Part shown: in pieces, positions 29,011 through 37,338 of the stretch | Layout: every line of letters starts with the position of its first letter | How positions within the stretch are numbered: position 1 is the stretch's first letter | Assembly: GCF_013177295.1 (NCBI RefSeq) | Contig: NZ_CP053642.1 | Coordinates: 2,170,001 to 2,234,000 of the forward strand | Source: Actinomyces marmotae | GTDB taxonomy: Bacteria > Actinomycetota > Actinomycetes > Actinomycetales > Actinomycetaceae | Length of the DNA stretch: 64,000 nt | Direction: 5' to 3' | Notes under the pieces: model-generated | The model's database searches: none | What the model was told of the DNA's origin: nothing | What the model saw: only the letters and a program-made list of their open reading frames with translations | Program-made: the position numbers and the translations under genes

Positions 29011-31113
29011 TCAGTCCCGGCTGAGCGGCTCCACGGAGACGATGCGGTGGACGGCGACGGTTAACTCGGTCTCGCGCGCGACATCGGCGAGCCTGACCCG
29101 CCCGGGCTCGACGGAGCGCACTCGCACCCGCCTGTCCTGGACCTCGCCGTCGGGTCCCGCCAGCCGCAGGCGCAGCAGGGAGCGGTTGGCCTGCCCCTGC
29201 CGCAGGACCGCCAGGGCGTGGACGGGGTCGCTCGCGGCAACGGCCGGCCCGGCGGCGTCGAGGGCCTCCTGGCCGGCGCGCATCCTACCGACCATGACGG
29301 CGAGCTCCCGGCTGGCGGGGGCGCGGCGCCGGGAGGCGATGACGTGTTCCGGCCGGGTGGGCTCGGGCGCGGCGCCCCGGCCGCGCGCGCCAGCAACACC
29401 GCCCGGGGCGCCGTCGATGATGAGGCGGCCCTGCCCGTCCTCCAGGACGGGAGCGAGCCCCACGGCCCGCAGCTCGCGCAGGACCTGCCCGGCGCTGGCG
29501 GTCGCGGTGATGATCCCGGGGGCGGCCTCGTCCAGGCCGAGGCCGGCCAGCCGGGGCTCGGCCAGGAGGCCCGCGGCGGCGGCCGGGTCGGGGACGCGCA
29601 GGATCGAGGCGATGGGACGCACGCGGATCGCCCCGTGGCGGCGGGCGGCGTCCTCGACAAGGGCCTCCAGCGCCCCCGGCAGGGGGGCGGGGCTGTAGGC
29701 GCCGAGCGCGTCGAGGAGCTCGGTGGCGCTCAGACCAGCGTCGAGGGCGCCTCGCACCGAGTCGGGGGTGAAGCGGAGGGTGAGGGCGCCGCCGCGCGAT
29801 TCGACGACGGCGCTGCGCTCCAGCAGGGCGGCGAGCGCCGCGACGGGGCGGCCCGGGACGATCGCGGTGAGGTCGGATTGGACCAGCAGCATGGGCACCG
29901 GCTCGGGCAGGTCGGCGGCCAGCGCGTCCTCCAGGGGTCCCAGGGAGGCCGGATCCGCCTCGGCGTCCAGGGACTCGCGCTCGGCCAGGGCGCGGCCCGC
30001 GCGCGAGAGCGCTCCGGCGCCCGTGATCCCCAGAAGTTCGGCCTCGGCAAGGATCGCGGTGATGGCGCCGTCGGGGATGGGGCGGCGGGGGCGGGCCGCG
30101 GTGAGGGTCGCGCGCACGAAGCCGGGGGTGGCGGAGGCGCCGTCGGGCAGCGCGGCCAGGAGGCGCAGGACGCGGTGGCGCAGGGTGCGGGCCCAGGGGG
30201 CCTCGGCGGCGTCGCCGAGCACTGCTCTCAGGGCCCCATCCTCACCGCGGCTGCCGACCAGCCACGGGGCACGGGCGCTGGAGGCCCAGGCGGCGGCGAG
30301 GGCGGCCCAGCGCTCGGGCAGGGGCGGGGCGTCGTCGTGGGAGAGCCAGGCCAGGGCGGGGGCGGCGGGGAGCCAGGCGGCGCCGTCGTCGTCGAGGCCG
30401 AGGAGGCCCGCGGCGGCGGCGATCTCGATGACGGTGGCGGCCTGGGCGGGGGCCAGGCCGAGGGCCTCAGCGGTGCGGGCCAGGGGGCGCACGCCGACGC
30501 CGCCGGCGCGCAGGAGGGGGCCGGGCTCGCGCGACCACTCGCGCAGGAGCGCGGTGACGAGGCGGACGGCCTCCTCGGCGCGCTGGGCGGACTCGGCGGC
30601 GATGGCCCGGGGCTCGATGATGGTCAGCGAGTCGGGGCTGGGGCCGGTGAGGCTCTCGGCGGCCGGGGGCCAGGAAGCGGTGCCGGGCGCGAGGGCCTCG
30701 GCGAGGCCGGGGGCGGGCCGGTTCGAGATCGTCAGGGCGAGGCGGGAAAGCTGGGAGAGCCGGTCGGTGACGGTGTCGAGGGGCAGGGAGAGGCGGTCGG
30801 CGAGGGTGGCGGCGAGATCATCGGCGGCGCCGGCGGGCCCTACCAGCCCGGCGACGGGGCCGACGAGGCCCTCGGCGACGGCGATGGCGGCCGCGTCGAG
30901 CTGGGCGAGGGCGAGATCGGTGCTGGTCCGCCCGGCGGCGCGGGCCGCGAGCGCGGTGAAGGAGGGCGAGGGCGGGGAGAGGAGGTCGGGGCGGGCCAGG
31001 AGGAGGGCGGCGATCTCTCGGTCGGGCAGGCCGGTCAGGCGCGCGGCCAGGTCCTCCACCGTCGCTGGGCCTGGTGCGCTTGCCTCGCGCCGCTGCTCCT
31101 CCTCACCGCTCAT
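29011..31113 (-). CDS. Helicase-associated (Helicase_C_3/XPB N-terminal-like) protein
   Basis: The 700-residue, Ala/Leu-rich protein matches the actinobacterial helicase-associated family (Helicase_C_3). The N-terminal part opens TVEDLAARLTGLPDREIAAL and LLARPDLLSPPSPSF, with several winged-helix-like repeats. The conserved module near residues 395-460 reads PVPMLLVQSDLTAIVPGRPV. The C-terminal beta-rich part reads LRELRAVGLAPVLEDGQGRL and ends LTVAVHRIVSVEPLSRD. It lacks P-loop motifs. It is usually found next to the XPB-type helicase, as here (32068). ATG 31113 is chosen because a TACCGT -10 (31121-31126) lies 7 nt upstream. Confidence 0.8.
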   Translation of the reverse strand: MSGEEEQRREASAPGPATVEDLAARLTGLPDREIAALLLARPDLLSPPSPSFTALAARAAGRTSTDLALAQLDAAAIAVAEGLVGPVAGLVGPAGAADDLAATLADRLSLPLDTVTDRLSQLSRLALTISNRPAPGLAEALAPGTASWPPAAESLTGPSPDSLTIIEPRAIAAESAQRAEEAVRLVTALLREWSREPGPLLRAGGVGVRPLARTAEALGLAPAQAATVIEIAAAAGLLGLDDDGAAWLPAAPALAWLSHDDAPPLPERWAALAAAWASSARAPWLVGSRGEDGALRAVLGDAAEAPWARTLRHRVLRLLAALPDGASATPGFVRATLTAARPRRPIPDGAITAILAEAELLGITGAGALSRAGRALAERESLDAEADPASLGPLEDALAADLPEPVPMLLVQSDLTAIVPGRPVAALAALLERSAVVESRGGALTLRFTPDSVRGALDAGLSATELLDALGAYSPAPLPGALEALVEDAARRHGAIRVRPIASILRVPDPAAAAGLLAEPRLAGLGLDEAAPGIITATASAGQVLRELRAVGLAPVLEDGQGRLIIDGAPGGVAGARGRGAAPEPTRPEHVIASRRRAPASRELAVMVGRMRAGQEALDAAGPAVAASDPVHALAVLRQGQANRSLLRLRLAGPDGEVQDRRVRVRSVEPGRVRLADVARETELTVAVHRIVSVEPLSRD

Positions 31114-31181
31114 CCCACCAACGGTACAGCCCCGCGCCACCGGGCCCCGCGCCCACTACTTCTACAGTGATATAGAGGCGT

Positions 31182-31193
31182 ATACACGTGTAT
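31182..31193. promoter_or_regulatory. 12-bp palindrome upstream of the AAA ATPase remnant
   Basis: ATACACGTGTAT is a perfect palindrome inside a rare AT-rich stretch (31155-31230) between the divergent Helicase_C_3 gene and the ATPase remnant. It looks like an operator; the bound factor is unknown. Confidence 0.45.
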
Positions 31194-31239
31194 CTGAAAA
31201 CAATATATCTTCCATAGACCTTTAGATTCGGAGGACTTC

Positions 31240-31998
31240 ATGGCCCCCATGCTCAACCCCTACGTCCCCTGAGCGACCTCGCGCGCCCCTCCGAAGGACA
31301 TCTCGCTCGCAGCCGCGGAGGCGGGCAGCGGGCTCGCGCCCCTCATCGACGAGGCACAGGACCTCTCAGCCGAGGATCTCACCACGTTGGTGGCCGTCTC
31401 CCACGCCGCCGCCCAGGACGACTGGCCGGTGCTCTTCGCGCTCGCTGGTCTTCCCAGCCTCCCGCAGACGCTCGCTCAAGCGCGGTCCTACTCTGAGCGC
31501 TTCCGGTTCGTCAAGGTTGAGCGCCTCGACCCGGACGGTGCTGCCGCAGCGCTCGCCGATCCGGCCACGGCGGAGGGCGTGACGTGGGACGACGACGCTC
31601 TGTCACACGTCGTGGACCGCTCCGGGCGCTACCCGTACTTCATCCAGCAGTTCGGGCAGGAGGCGTGGAACGCCGCATCCGGCACACGCATCGACGCTCG
31701 GGCGGCTGAGCTCGGCGTCGCCTCAGGTCTGACCCAACTCGACAACGGGTTCTTCCGCGCCCGCTGGGACCGCACGACCCAGGCGGAGAAGCTCTACCTG
31801 CGGGCCATGTGCCCCGAAGGCGAGGACGGCATCCGCAGCGGCGAGGTCGCCAACCGGCTGAACCGGACTATCCAGAGCCAGAGCGGGGTCCGCAACTCCC
31901 TCATCCGCAAGGGCATCGTCTACGCGCCCGACCACGGCGTCGTCGCCTTCACCGTCCCGGGCATGGTCGAATTCATCTCCCGGCAGCACGGGGAGTAG
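31240..31998 (+). pseudogene. Internally deleted AAA ATPase (ATP-binding protein) pseudogene
   Basis: A GGAGG and ATG at 31240 open MAPMLNPYVP then TGA (31270). In the same frame without interruption the sequence continues AAAEAGSGLAPLIDEAQDLS (Walker B). It then runs through the AAA lid region SHVVDRSGRYPYFIQQFGQE to a winged-helix end (RNSLIRKGIVYAPDHGVVAF, TVPGMVEFISRQHGE). The NPYxPG start and the DEAQDLS half belong to the family of about 400-residue ATP-binding proteins. The Walker A part is missing. So a deletion of about 100 or more codons plus a stop has disabled the gene, though 31387-31998 could still give a C-terminal fragment. Confidence 0.75.
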
Positions 31999-32067
31999 GG
32001 GTCGGCTCCACGGACGCGGGCGGGCGCTCATACCCTCCTTGGCGCCAGGAGCGCGATACTCACCCCT

Positions 32068-33765
32068 ATGCCCACCACGCCCAACCCATCCGCTCCCCCA
32101 GCCCCGGACGGCCCGCTCATCGTCCAGAGCGACCGGACGGTCCTGCTCGAGGCCGCCCACCCGGCCGCCGACGACGCCCGCCGCGCCATCGCGCCCTTCG
32201 CCGAGCTGGAGCGGGCCCCCGAGCACATCCACACCTACCGGATCACGCCCCTGGCGCTGTGGAACGCGCGGGCCGCGGGCCTGGACGCGGAGACGGTCGT
32301 CCACGTGCTCGTCACCTACTCCCGCTTCCCCGTCCCCCACGCCCTGCTCACCGAGATCGCCGAGACAATGGGGCGCTATGGGCGCCTCCAGCTGGTGGCG
32401 GATCCCGCGCACGGGCTCGTCCTGCGCGCCACCGACTCCCCGGTCCTGGAGGAGGTCCTGCGCTCCAAGCGGACCGCGGGGATGCTCGGGGAGCGCCTGG
32501 GGGACGCCGACGTCGTCGTCCATCCCTCTGAGCGGGGCCGCCTCAAGCAGGCCCTCATCAAACTGGGCTGGCCCGCGGAGGACCTCGCGGGCTACGTCGA
32601 CGGCGAGGCCCACCCGATCACGCTGGTCGAGGACCCGGCCGGCGCGGCCGCAGGCTCCCCGGAGGCCTTCGCGCTGCGCCCCTACCAGCGCCAGGCGGTG
32701 GACGCCTTCTGGTCGGGGGGCTCCGGCGTCGTCGTCCTTCCCTGCGGGGCGGGCAAGACGCTCGTGGGCGCGGCGTCGATGGCGCGCTCATCCACCACCA
32801 CTCTCATCCTGGTGACCAACGCGGTCTCGGCGCGCCAGTGGAAGGAGGAGCTCATCCGCTTCACCACCCTCACCGCCGACGAGATCGGGGAGTACTCGGG
32901 GGCACGCAAGGAGGTCCGGCCCGTCACCATCGCCACCTACCAGGTGCTCACCATGAGGCGGAAGGGCACCTACCCGCACCTGGACCTGCTCGACGCGCGC
33001 GACTGGGGACTCATCGTCTACGACGAGGTCCACCTCCTGCCCGCTCCCGTCTTCCGCATGACGGCGGACCTCCAGGCGCGCCGCCGCCTGGGGCTGACAG
33101 CCACGCTCGTGCGCGAGGACGGGCGCGAGGATGAGGTCTTCAGCCTCATCGGGCCCAAGCGCTACGACACTCCCTGGAAGGACCTGGAGAACCAGGGGTG
33201 GATCGCGCCGGCAGTGTGCACGGAGGTCCGCCTCACCCTCGACGCCGGGGAGCGGATGTCCTACGCCACTTCGGAGTCGGAGGACCGCTACCGGCTGGCC
33301 GCCACCAGCCCGCGCAAGCGGGATGTGGTCGAGCGGATCCTGGCGCGCCATCGGGGCGAGGAGGCGCTCGTCATCGGCTCTTACGTCGACCAACTCGAGG
33401 ATCTGGCCGAGCACCTGGGCGCGCCGATCATCACCGGGGCGACGACGGTTCGCCAGCGCCAGCGCCTCTACGACGACTTCCGGGCGGGCAAGGTCCCCGT
33501 GCTCGTGGTCTCCAAGGTCGCCAACTTCTCCATCGACCTGCCCGGCGCCTCCGTGGCGGTACAGGTCAGCGGCTCCTTCGGGTCGCGCCAAGAGGAGGCG
33601 CAGCGCCTGGGGCGGATCATGCGCCCCAAGTCCGACGGCCGCCAGGCGCACTTCTACACCGTCGTCGCGCGCGACACCAAGGACCAGGAGTTCGCCGCCC
33701 ACCGCCAACGCTTCTTAGCCGAGCAGGGATACGCCTACGAGATCGTCGAGGCCGACGACCTGTGA
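32068..33765 (+). CDS. XPB/Ssl2-type SF2 DNA helicase
   Basis: The 565-residue protein has an N-terminal damage-recognition-like domain (about 12-175; LIVQSDRTVLLEAAHPAADD). The SF2 core follows: Walker A VVVLPCGAGKTLVGA, motif II IVYDEVHLLPAPVF, motif III GLTATLVREDGRED (with the RED residues typical of XPB), motif V SVAVQVSGSFGSRQEEAQRL and motif VI GRIMRPKSDG. XPB helicases unwind damaged DNA. ATG 32068 lies 7 nt after a GATACT -10 (32055-32060), so it is leaderless. The divergent Helicase_C_3 gene and DUF3027 make a recurrent actinobacterial neighbourhood. Confidence 0.93.
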   Translation: MPTTPNPSAPPAPDGPLIVQSDRTVLLEAAHPAADDARRAIAPFAELERAPEHIHTYRITPLALWNARAAGLDAETVVHVLVTYSRFPVPHALLTEIAETMGRYGRLQLVADPAHGLVLRATDSPVLEEVLRSKRTAGMLGERLGDADVVVHPSERGRLKQALIKLGWPAEDLAGYVDGEAHPITLVEDPAGAAAGSPEAFALRPYQRQAVDAFWSGGSGVVVLPCGAGKTLVGAASMARSSTTTLILVTNAVSARQWKEELIRFTTLTADEIGEYSGARKEVRPVTIATYQVLTMRRKGTYPHLDLLDARDWGLIVYDEVHLLPAPVFRMTADLQARRRLGLTATLVREDGREDEVFSLIGPKRYDTPWKDLENQGWIAPAVCTEVRLTLDAGERMSYATSESEDRYRLAATSPRKRDVVERILARHRGEEALVIGSYVDQLEDLAEHLGAPIITGATTVRQRQRLYDDFRAGKVPVLVVSKVANFSIDLPGASVAVQVSGSFGSRQEEAQRLGRIMRPKSDGRQAHFYTVVARDTKDQEFAAHRQRFLAEQGYAYEIVEADDL

Positions 33766-33769
33766 CAGG

Positions 33770-33807
33770 AGGGCGGGTCGGGGCGCTCGCGCGTCCCGAC
33801 CCGCCCT
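33770..33807. terminator. Bidirectional terminator between XPB and the SGNH gene
   Basis: AGGGCGGGTCGGG (33770-33782) pairs with CCCGACCCGCCCT (33795-33807) over 13 bp around a 12-nt loop. It lies between two convergent stop codons and can serve both. Confidence 0.75.
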
Positions 33808-33815
33808 GGCTCCCG

Positions 33816-36800
33816 TCAGCCGATCCACCTCCCGGACTCGGAGAATCGGTGCCAGTCGGGCCCCAGCTTGCGCCAGCCGGTGACCATCACACCGTCATCG
33901 CCCAGGTAGTACCAGTCGGGCCCGTGCTTGAGCCAGCCGGTGACCATCGCGCCGCTGTCACCCAGGTAATACCAGTGGGGCCCGTGCTTGAGCCAACCAG
34001 TGACCATCGCGCCGCTGTCACCCAGGTAGTACCAGGCATCACCGTCACGCTGCCAGCCGGTGACCATCGCACCGTTGTCACCCAGGTAGTACCAGTTGCC
34101 CGCGTCGAGCGCCCAGCCCGTGCGCATCGTGCCAGCGCCGTCCAAGAGGTACCAGGTGCCGCGATCATTGAGCCATCCGGTGGCCCAGGAGCCGTCCGCG
34201 CGCTGGAACCCCCACGTCCCGTCGGGTTGGAGGACCCAGTGATCCGTGGCCTCCGGCTGGGGGCGCTGCGGCGGTCGTGGCGCATCACCCTGCCCTTGGG
34301 CACTGGCCTCGCCCGAGGCCACTCGGACCGGGGAGCCGGTCCGGTACGCGACGGCCGTGGCGACGTAGGAGGAGGCGTTGGGGAGGCTCTCGAAGACGGC
34401 CTCCGCCTGCCCCGCCGGGACCACGCGGGTGACCGACCATCCCTCGTCCTTCCCGGAGACCGTGACAGCGATGTCGCCAATCGCGCCGACCTGCGGCCGC
34501 GTGAACGGCTGGAGGTCAACGGTAGCCGTGGTCCCCGAGGCGGCCGCGCTGGTCGTGATCCCCGGCGCGGGCGCCTGGGCCGCCGAGATAGCCGGCTCGT
34601 ACTGGAGCGCGGCCTGCTCATTGTCGGGGGCCCACAGGCCGAGGGCACTCAGGAAGAGCCTGGCCATGTAGCGCTGGCCGTTGAACCCGGGGTGCAGGTT
34701 GTTGCCCATGAGGATCTGGTCGACCTTGTTGGCGTCCGCGGGGTCGCTGATGAGCCAGGGGTAGCGCTCCGCGGATTCCTGCCATCGGGTGAACTGATCG
34801 ACGACGATGAGCCCGTCGTCCTCGGCGCCGAGCTGCTTCATGATGGCGACATAGGGCTTGACCCGCTCACTCCTGCTGCCCGGCGTCGGGGTGCGCAGGA
34901 TGATGACCGCGTCGGGGTTCTTCGCCCGGATGCGCTCGATGATGGTCCGGAGGTTCTTCCGGTAGGTCTCAGGAGGCGTGGCCGCACTGGCGGAGTCATT
35001 CGTGCCGATCATCAGGGAGACGACGTCGGCCGGGTAGTTGTCCAGGCGCGGCCCGATCTGCGCCAGAGTCTCAGCAGTGTCGGCCCCGGACACGGCGGTG
35101 TTGACCACCACGTCATCCTTGCGGCCCAGGACCTCATGGACGTACTTCTCCGCGACCTGGGGGACGGCGTCGTAGCCCTTGGTGTGCAGCGCCCCGTGGG
35201 TGATGGAGTCCCCCATGAACAGCCAGGTCAGGGGGCGCCCCTGCCCCAGCTTGCCCGAGAGCCTGTCGATCGGCGAGACGACGGCGGGGCTGAAGGAGCC
35301 CGATGCGAGCTCGCCGCGAAGCGTCGCCAGCCGCTGGGCGCCGTCGGTCGAGGCGGTGGTGATCTCCACGCGCCCGGCGTTCGGCAGGCCGCGAAGCAAT
35401 GCGGTGCCCCCGGCGTCCACCGTGGCGGAGGAGAGCGTCGTGCCGACCTTCGGCGGGGCGAGGTCGGCATCCTCATCGGACAGGATCACCCGGGCCTCGA
35501 CGCGCCAGCGCCCACCGACCTCCTGGGGGATCGAGACCGACAGAGAGCCGGAGCGGAGGGAGGCGGTCGGCGCCTCGGCCCTGAAGGCCGCGGGCGCGGG
35601 GCTCTCCTTGCGGTCGAGGGTCACGCCCCTCCCGGGGAAGGCGGTGGGCAGGCCGATCGTCGCATCGGCGAGCTGGCGGCCCAGGATGAGGTGGCCCTGG
35701 GCCGTGAGCGTGGAGTCGGCCCTCAGCCCCGCGGAGGCGAAGGCGCTGTCGGCCTTGGTCTGGGAGAAGTGGTCCACGACGATGATCCTGCTGTGGATCG
35801 CGGGCTTGGCCGCGTACTCGTTGATGACGTCCTTCGCGGCCGCCGCGTAGCGCTCAGCGAGGTCAGCCTTCTCCTTAGGCCGGTAGGGGAGTTGGACGAC
35901 GGCGAAGGCGCCGGATCGCACGGCGACCGCCTTGTCGATGAACTGCCGGAGAGCGCCCTGGAAGGCGGGCACCCCGGCCTCACCGGCGGCGTAGTCGTCA
36001 GGGCTGATGAGGTAGGCGGTGGCCTTCGGTCTCAAGGGCGCGACCCGGGTGTCGAAGTCCGCCACGACGTCGGACAGGACCGTGCCGGGGCGGGCCAGGT
36101 TGACGGTGTAGCGCTGCCTCGCGTGGAGCTTGTTCCCGCTCTGGGCCCGGTCCCAACGGATGTACTCCTCGAACTGGCCGACGTAGTTACGGGCCCCTCG
36201 CGTCTGCGAGAAGCCGCCGGCGACGTCGGATCCCCCGGTGAACGCCCAGGTGTTGTCCGGGGAGTCGTCGAAGAGCTCGGCGCGCGCCGAGCCGGGGCCG
36301 TCCGAGCGGGCGCCGGCGAGCGTGATGGTCTTGGCGTCCTCATCGGACACCGCCTGCGAGGTCACCATGACATCGGAGATCTCGCCGGTGAAGCCATGGC
36401 GCACCGCCCCGTCGGCCTCCCGGTAGCCGCCGACACTCACCTCATTGATCTCGGTGAGGGCGCTGAGCAGGCCGTCGAAGGCGGCGTTCGTGGTGCTGAA
36501 CACCTCGCGGCCGTCAACCGTCAGGCGCATCGCCTTGGCGTCGGTCGAGCTGAAGGCCGCCATGTGCCACTGATCGCGCCCCGCCCCGAGGGGTGACTCG
36601 GCCTGGACCTGCGGGAGGGCGTAGCGCACGACGCCTCCGTCCTTCTTGACGAAGAACGACGCGACGTCCGGCACCCGATCGAGCTCCTTGCCGGGCGTGG
36701 ATCCCAGGGCGGCCCCGGCCTTCCTGGCGCCCAGGAGGAGCCCGGGCGCATTGGCCCCCTGGCTGCGGAAGCGGATGAAGACGGTGCCATGGCGCAGTCC

Positions 36801-37109
36801 TCGCAACCGCTCGGCGCGATCATCGAGGCTGAGGGCCCTGGTGCCGTCGAAGCGGGAGTCCTGGCCGGTCATGGCGATGGAGACCTCGGCACTCGCTTTG
36901 AGCGGCTCAAGGAGCGGGTTGTCGTGGGTCGGCTGGCCGACGGCCGCCGCGGCCTGCTGTCGCGGTTGGCCACCGTGGACCTCCCCGGCGGCCGCGGGCA
37001 AGGGGGTGAGGATCATTGCCAGCGCCAGGGCGGCAGTGGCGAGGACCCTGGGGGGCCTGGCGGACACGAGCGGGAGGGCGGCATTGCGCCGCTTCGATCT
37101 GTGCAGCAT
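33816..37109 (-). CDS. Large secreted SGNH esterase with lectin-like N-domain and C-terminal cell-wall-binding repeats
   Basis: The 1097-residue product has a signal peptide (VLATAALALAMILTPLPAAA, about residues 20-40). A LamG/sialidase-N-like domain (about 50-255) precedes a first SGNH-like region (about 275-450; WAFTGGSDVAGGFSQTRGAR). A second SGNH hydrolase has GDSITHG near 634, MIGTNDSASA near 703 and a catalytic NNLHPG near 803. At the end (about 960-1093) are six to seven choline/glucan-binding-type repeats (GNWYYLGDNGAMVTGW). It probably removes acyl groups from surface or host glycans. ATG 37109 is chosen because it begins the signal peptide; the frame is open to 37217. Confidence 0.82.
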   Translation of the reverse strand: MLHRSKRRNAALPLVSARPPRVLATAALALAMILTPLPAAAGEVHGGQPRQQAAAAVGQPTHDNPLLEPLKASAEVSIAMTGQDSRFDGTRALSLDDRAERLRGLRHGTVFIRFRSQGANAPGLLLGARKAGAALGSTPGKELDRVPDVASFFVKKDGGVVRYALPQVQAESPLGAGRDQWHMAAFSSTDAKAMRLTVDGREVFSTTNAAFDGLLSALTEINEVSVGGYREADGAVRHGFTGEISDVMVTSQAVSDEDAKTITLAGARSDGPGSARAELFDDSPDNTWAFTGGSDVAGGFSQTRGARNYVGQFEEYIRWDRAQSGNKLHARQRYTVNLARPGTVLSDVVADFDTRVAPLRPKATAYLISPDDYAAGEAGVPAFQGALRQFIDKAVAVRSGAFAVVQLPYRPKEKADLAERYAAAAKDVINEYAAKPAIHSRIIVVDHFSQTKADSAFASAGLRADSTLTAQGHLILGRQLADATIGLPTAFPGRGVTLDRKESPAPAAFRAEAPTASLRSGSLSVSIPQEVGGRWRVEARVILSDEDADLAPPKVGTTLSSATVDAGGTALLRGLPNAGRVEITTASTDGAQRLATLRGELASGSFSPAVVSPIDRLSGKLGQGRPLTWLFMGDSITHGALHTKGYDAVPQVAEKYVHEVLGRKDDVVVNTAVSGADTAETLAQIGPRLDNYPADVVSLMIGTNDSASAATPPETYRKNLRTIIERIRAKNPDAVIILRTPTPGSRSERVKPYVAIMKQLGAEDDGLIVVDQFTRWQESAERYPWLISDPADANKVDQILMGNNLHPGFNGQRYMARLFLSALGLWAPDNEQAALQYEPAISAAQAPAPGITTSAAASGTTATVDLQPFTRPQVGAIGDIAVTVSGKDEGWSVTRVVPAGQAEAVFESLPNASSYVATAVAYRTGSPVRVASGEASAQGQGDAPRPPQRPQPEATDHWVLQPDGTWGFQRADGSWATGWLNDRGTWYLLDGAGTMRTGWALDAGNWYYLGDNGAMVTGWQRDGDAWYYLGDSGAMVTGWLKHGPHWYYLGDSGAMVTGWLKHGPDWYYLGDDGVMVTGWRKLGPDWHRFSESGRWIG

Positions 37110-37338
37110 GACATCGTTGTCCTTACTATGCGCGTGGGAACTCAGGGTGGCAGATGGGGAACCCTGGGTGCCGGGGATCGTAGCATTCATCCGACGTCCG
37201 ACCGGACGGGGTGTCATCCGCCGCCCATCGGGGCCAAGCCCCCGAGGCCCTTCAAAGCCGGCCGCCCGCGAGCGGATCGCTCAGGCGTGGGCGAAACGAG
37301 TTGCCCTAGGCGCGCTCCGACGGAGACGATGGACCGCG

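Noticed and set aside
33198..36596. A 1132-codon plus-strand frame antisense to the SGNH gene and overlapping XPB
   Set aside because: The product is repetitive low-complexity sequence, while both overlapped genes have clear motifs.
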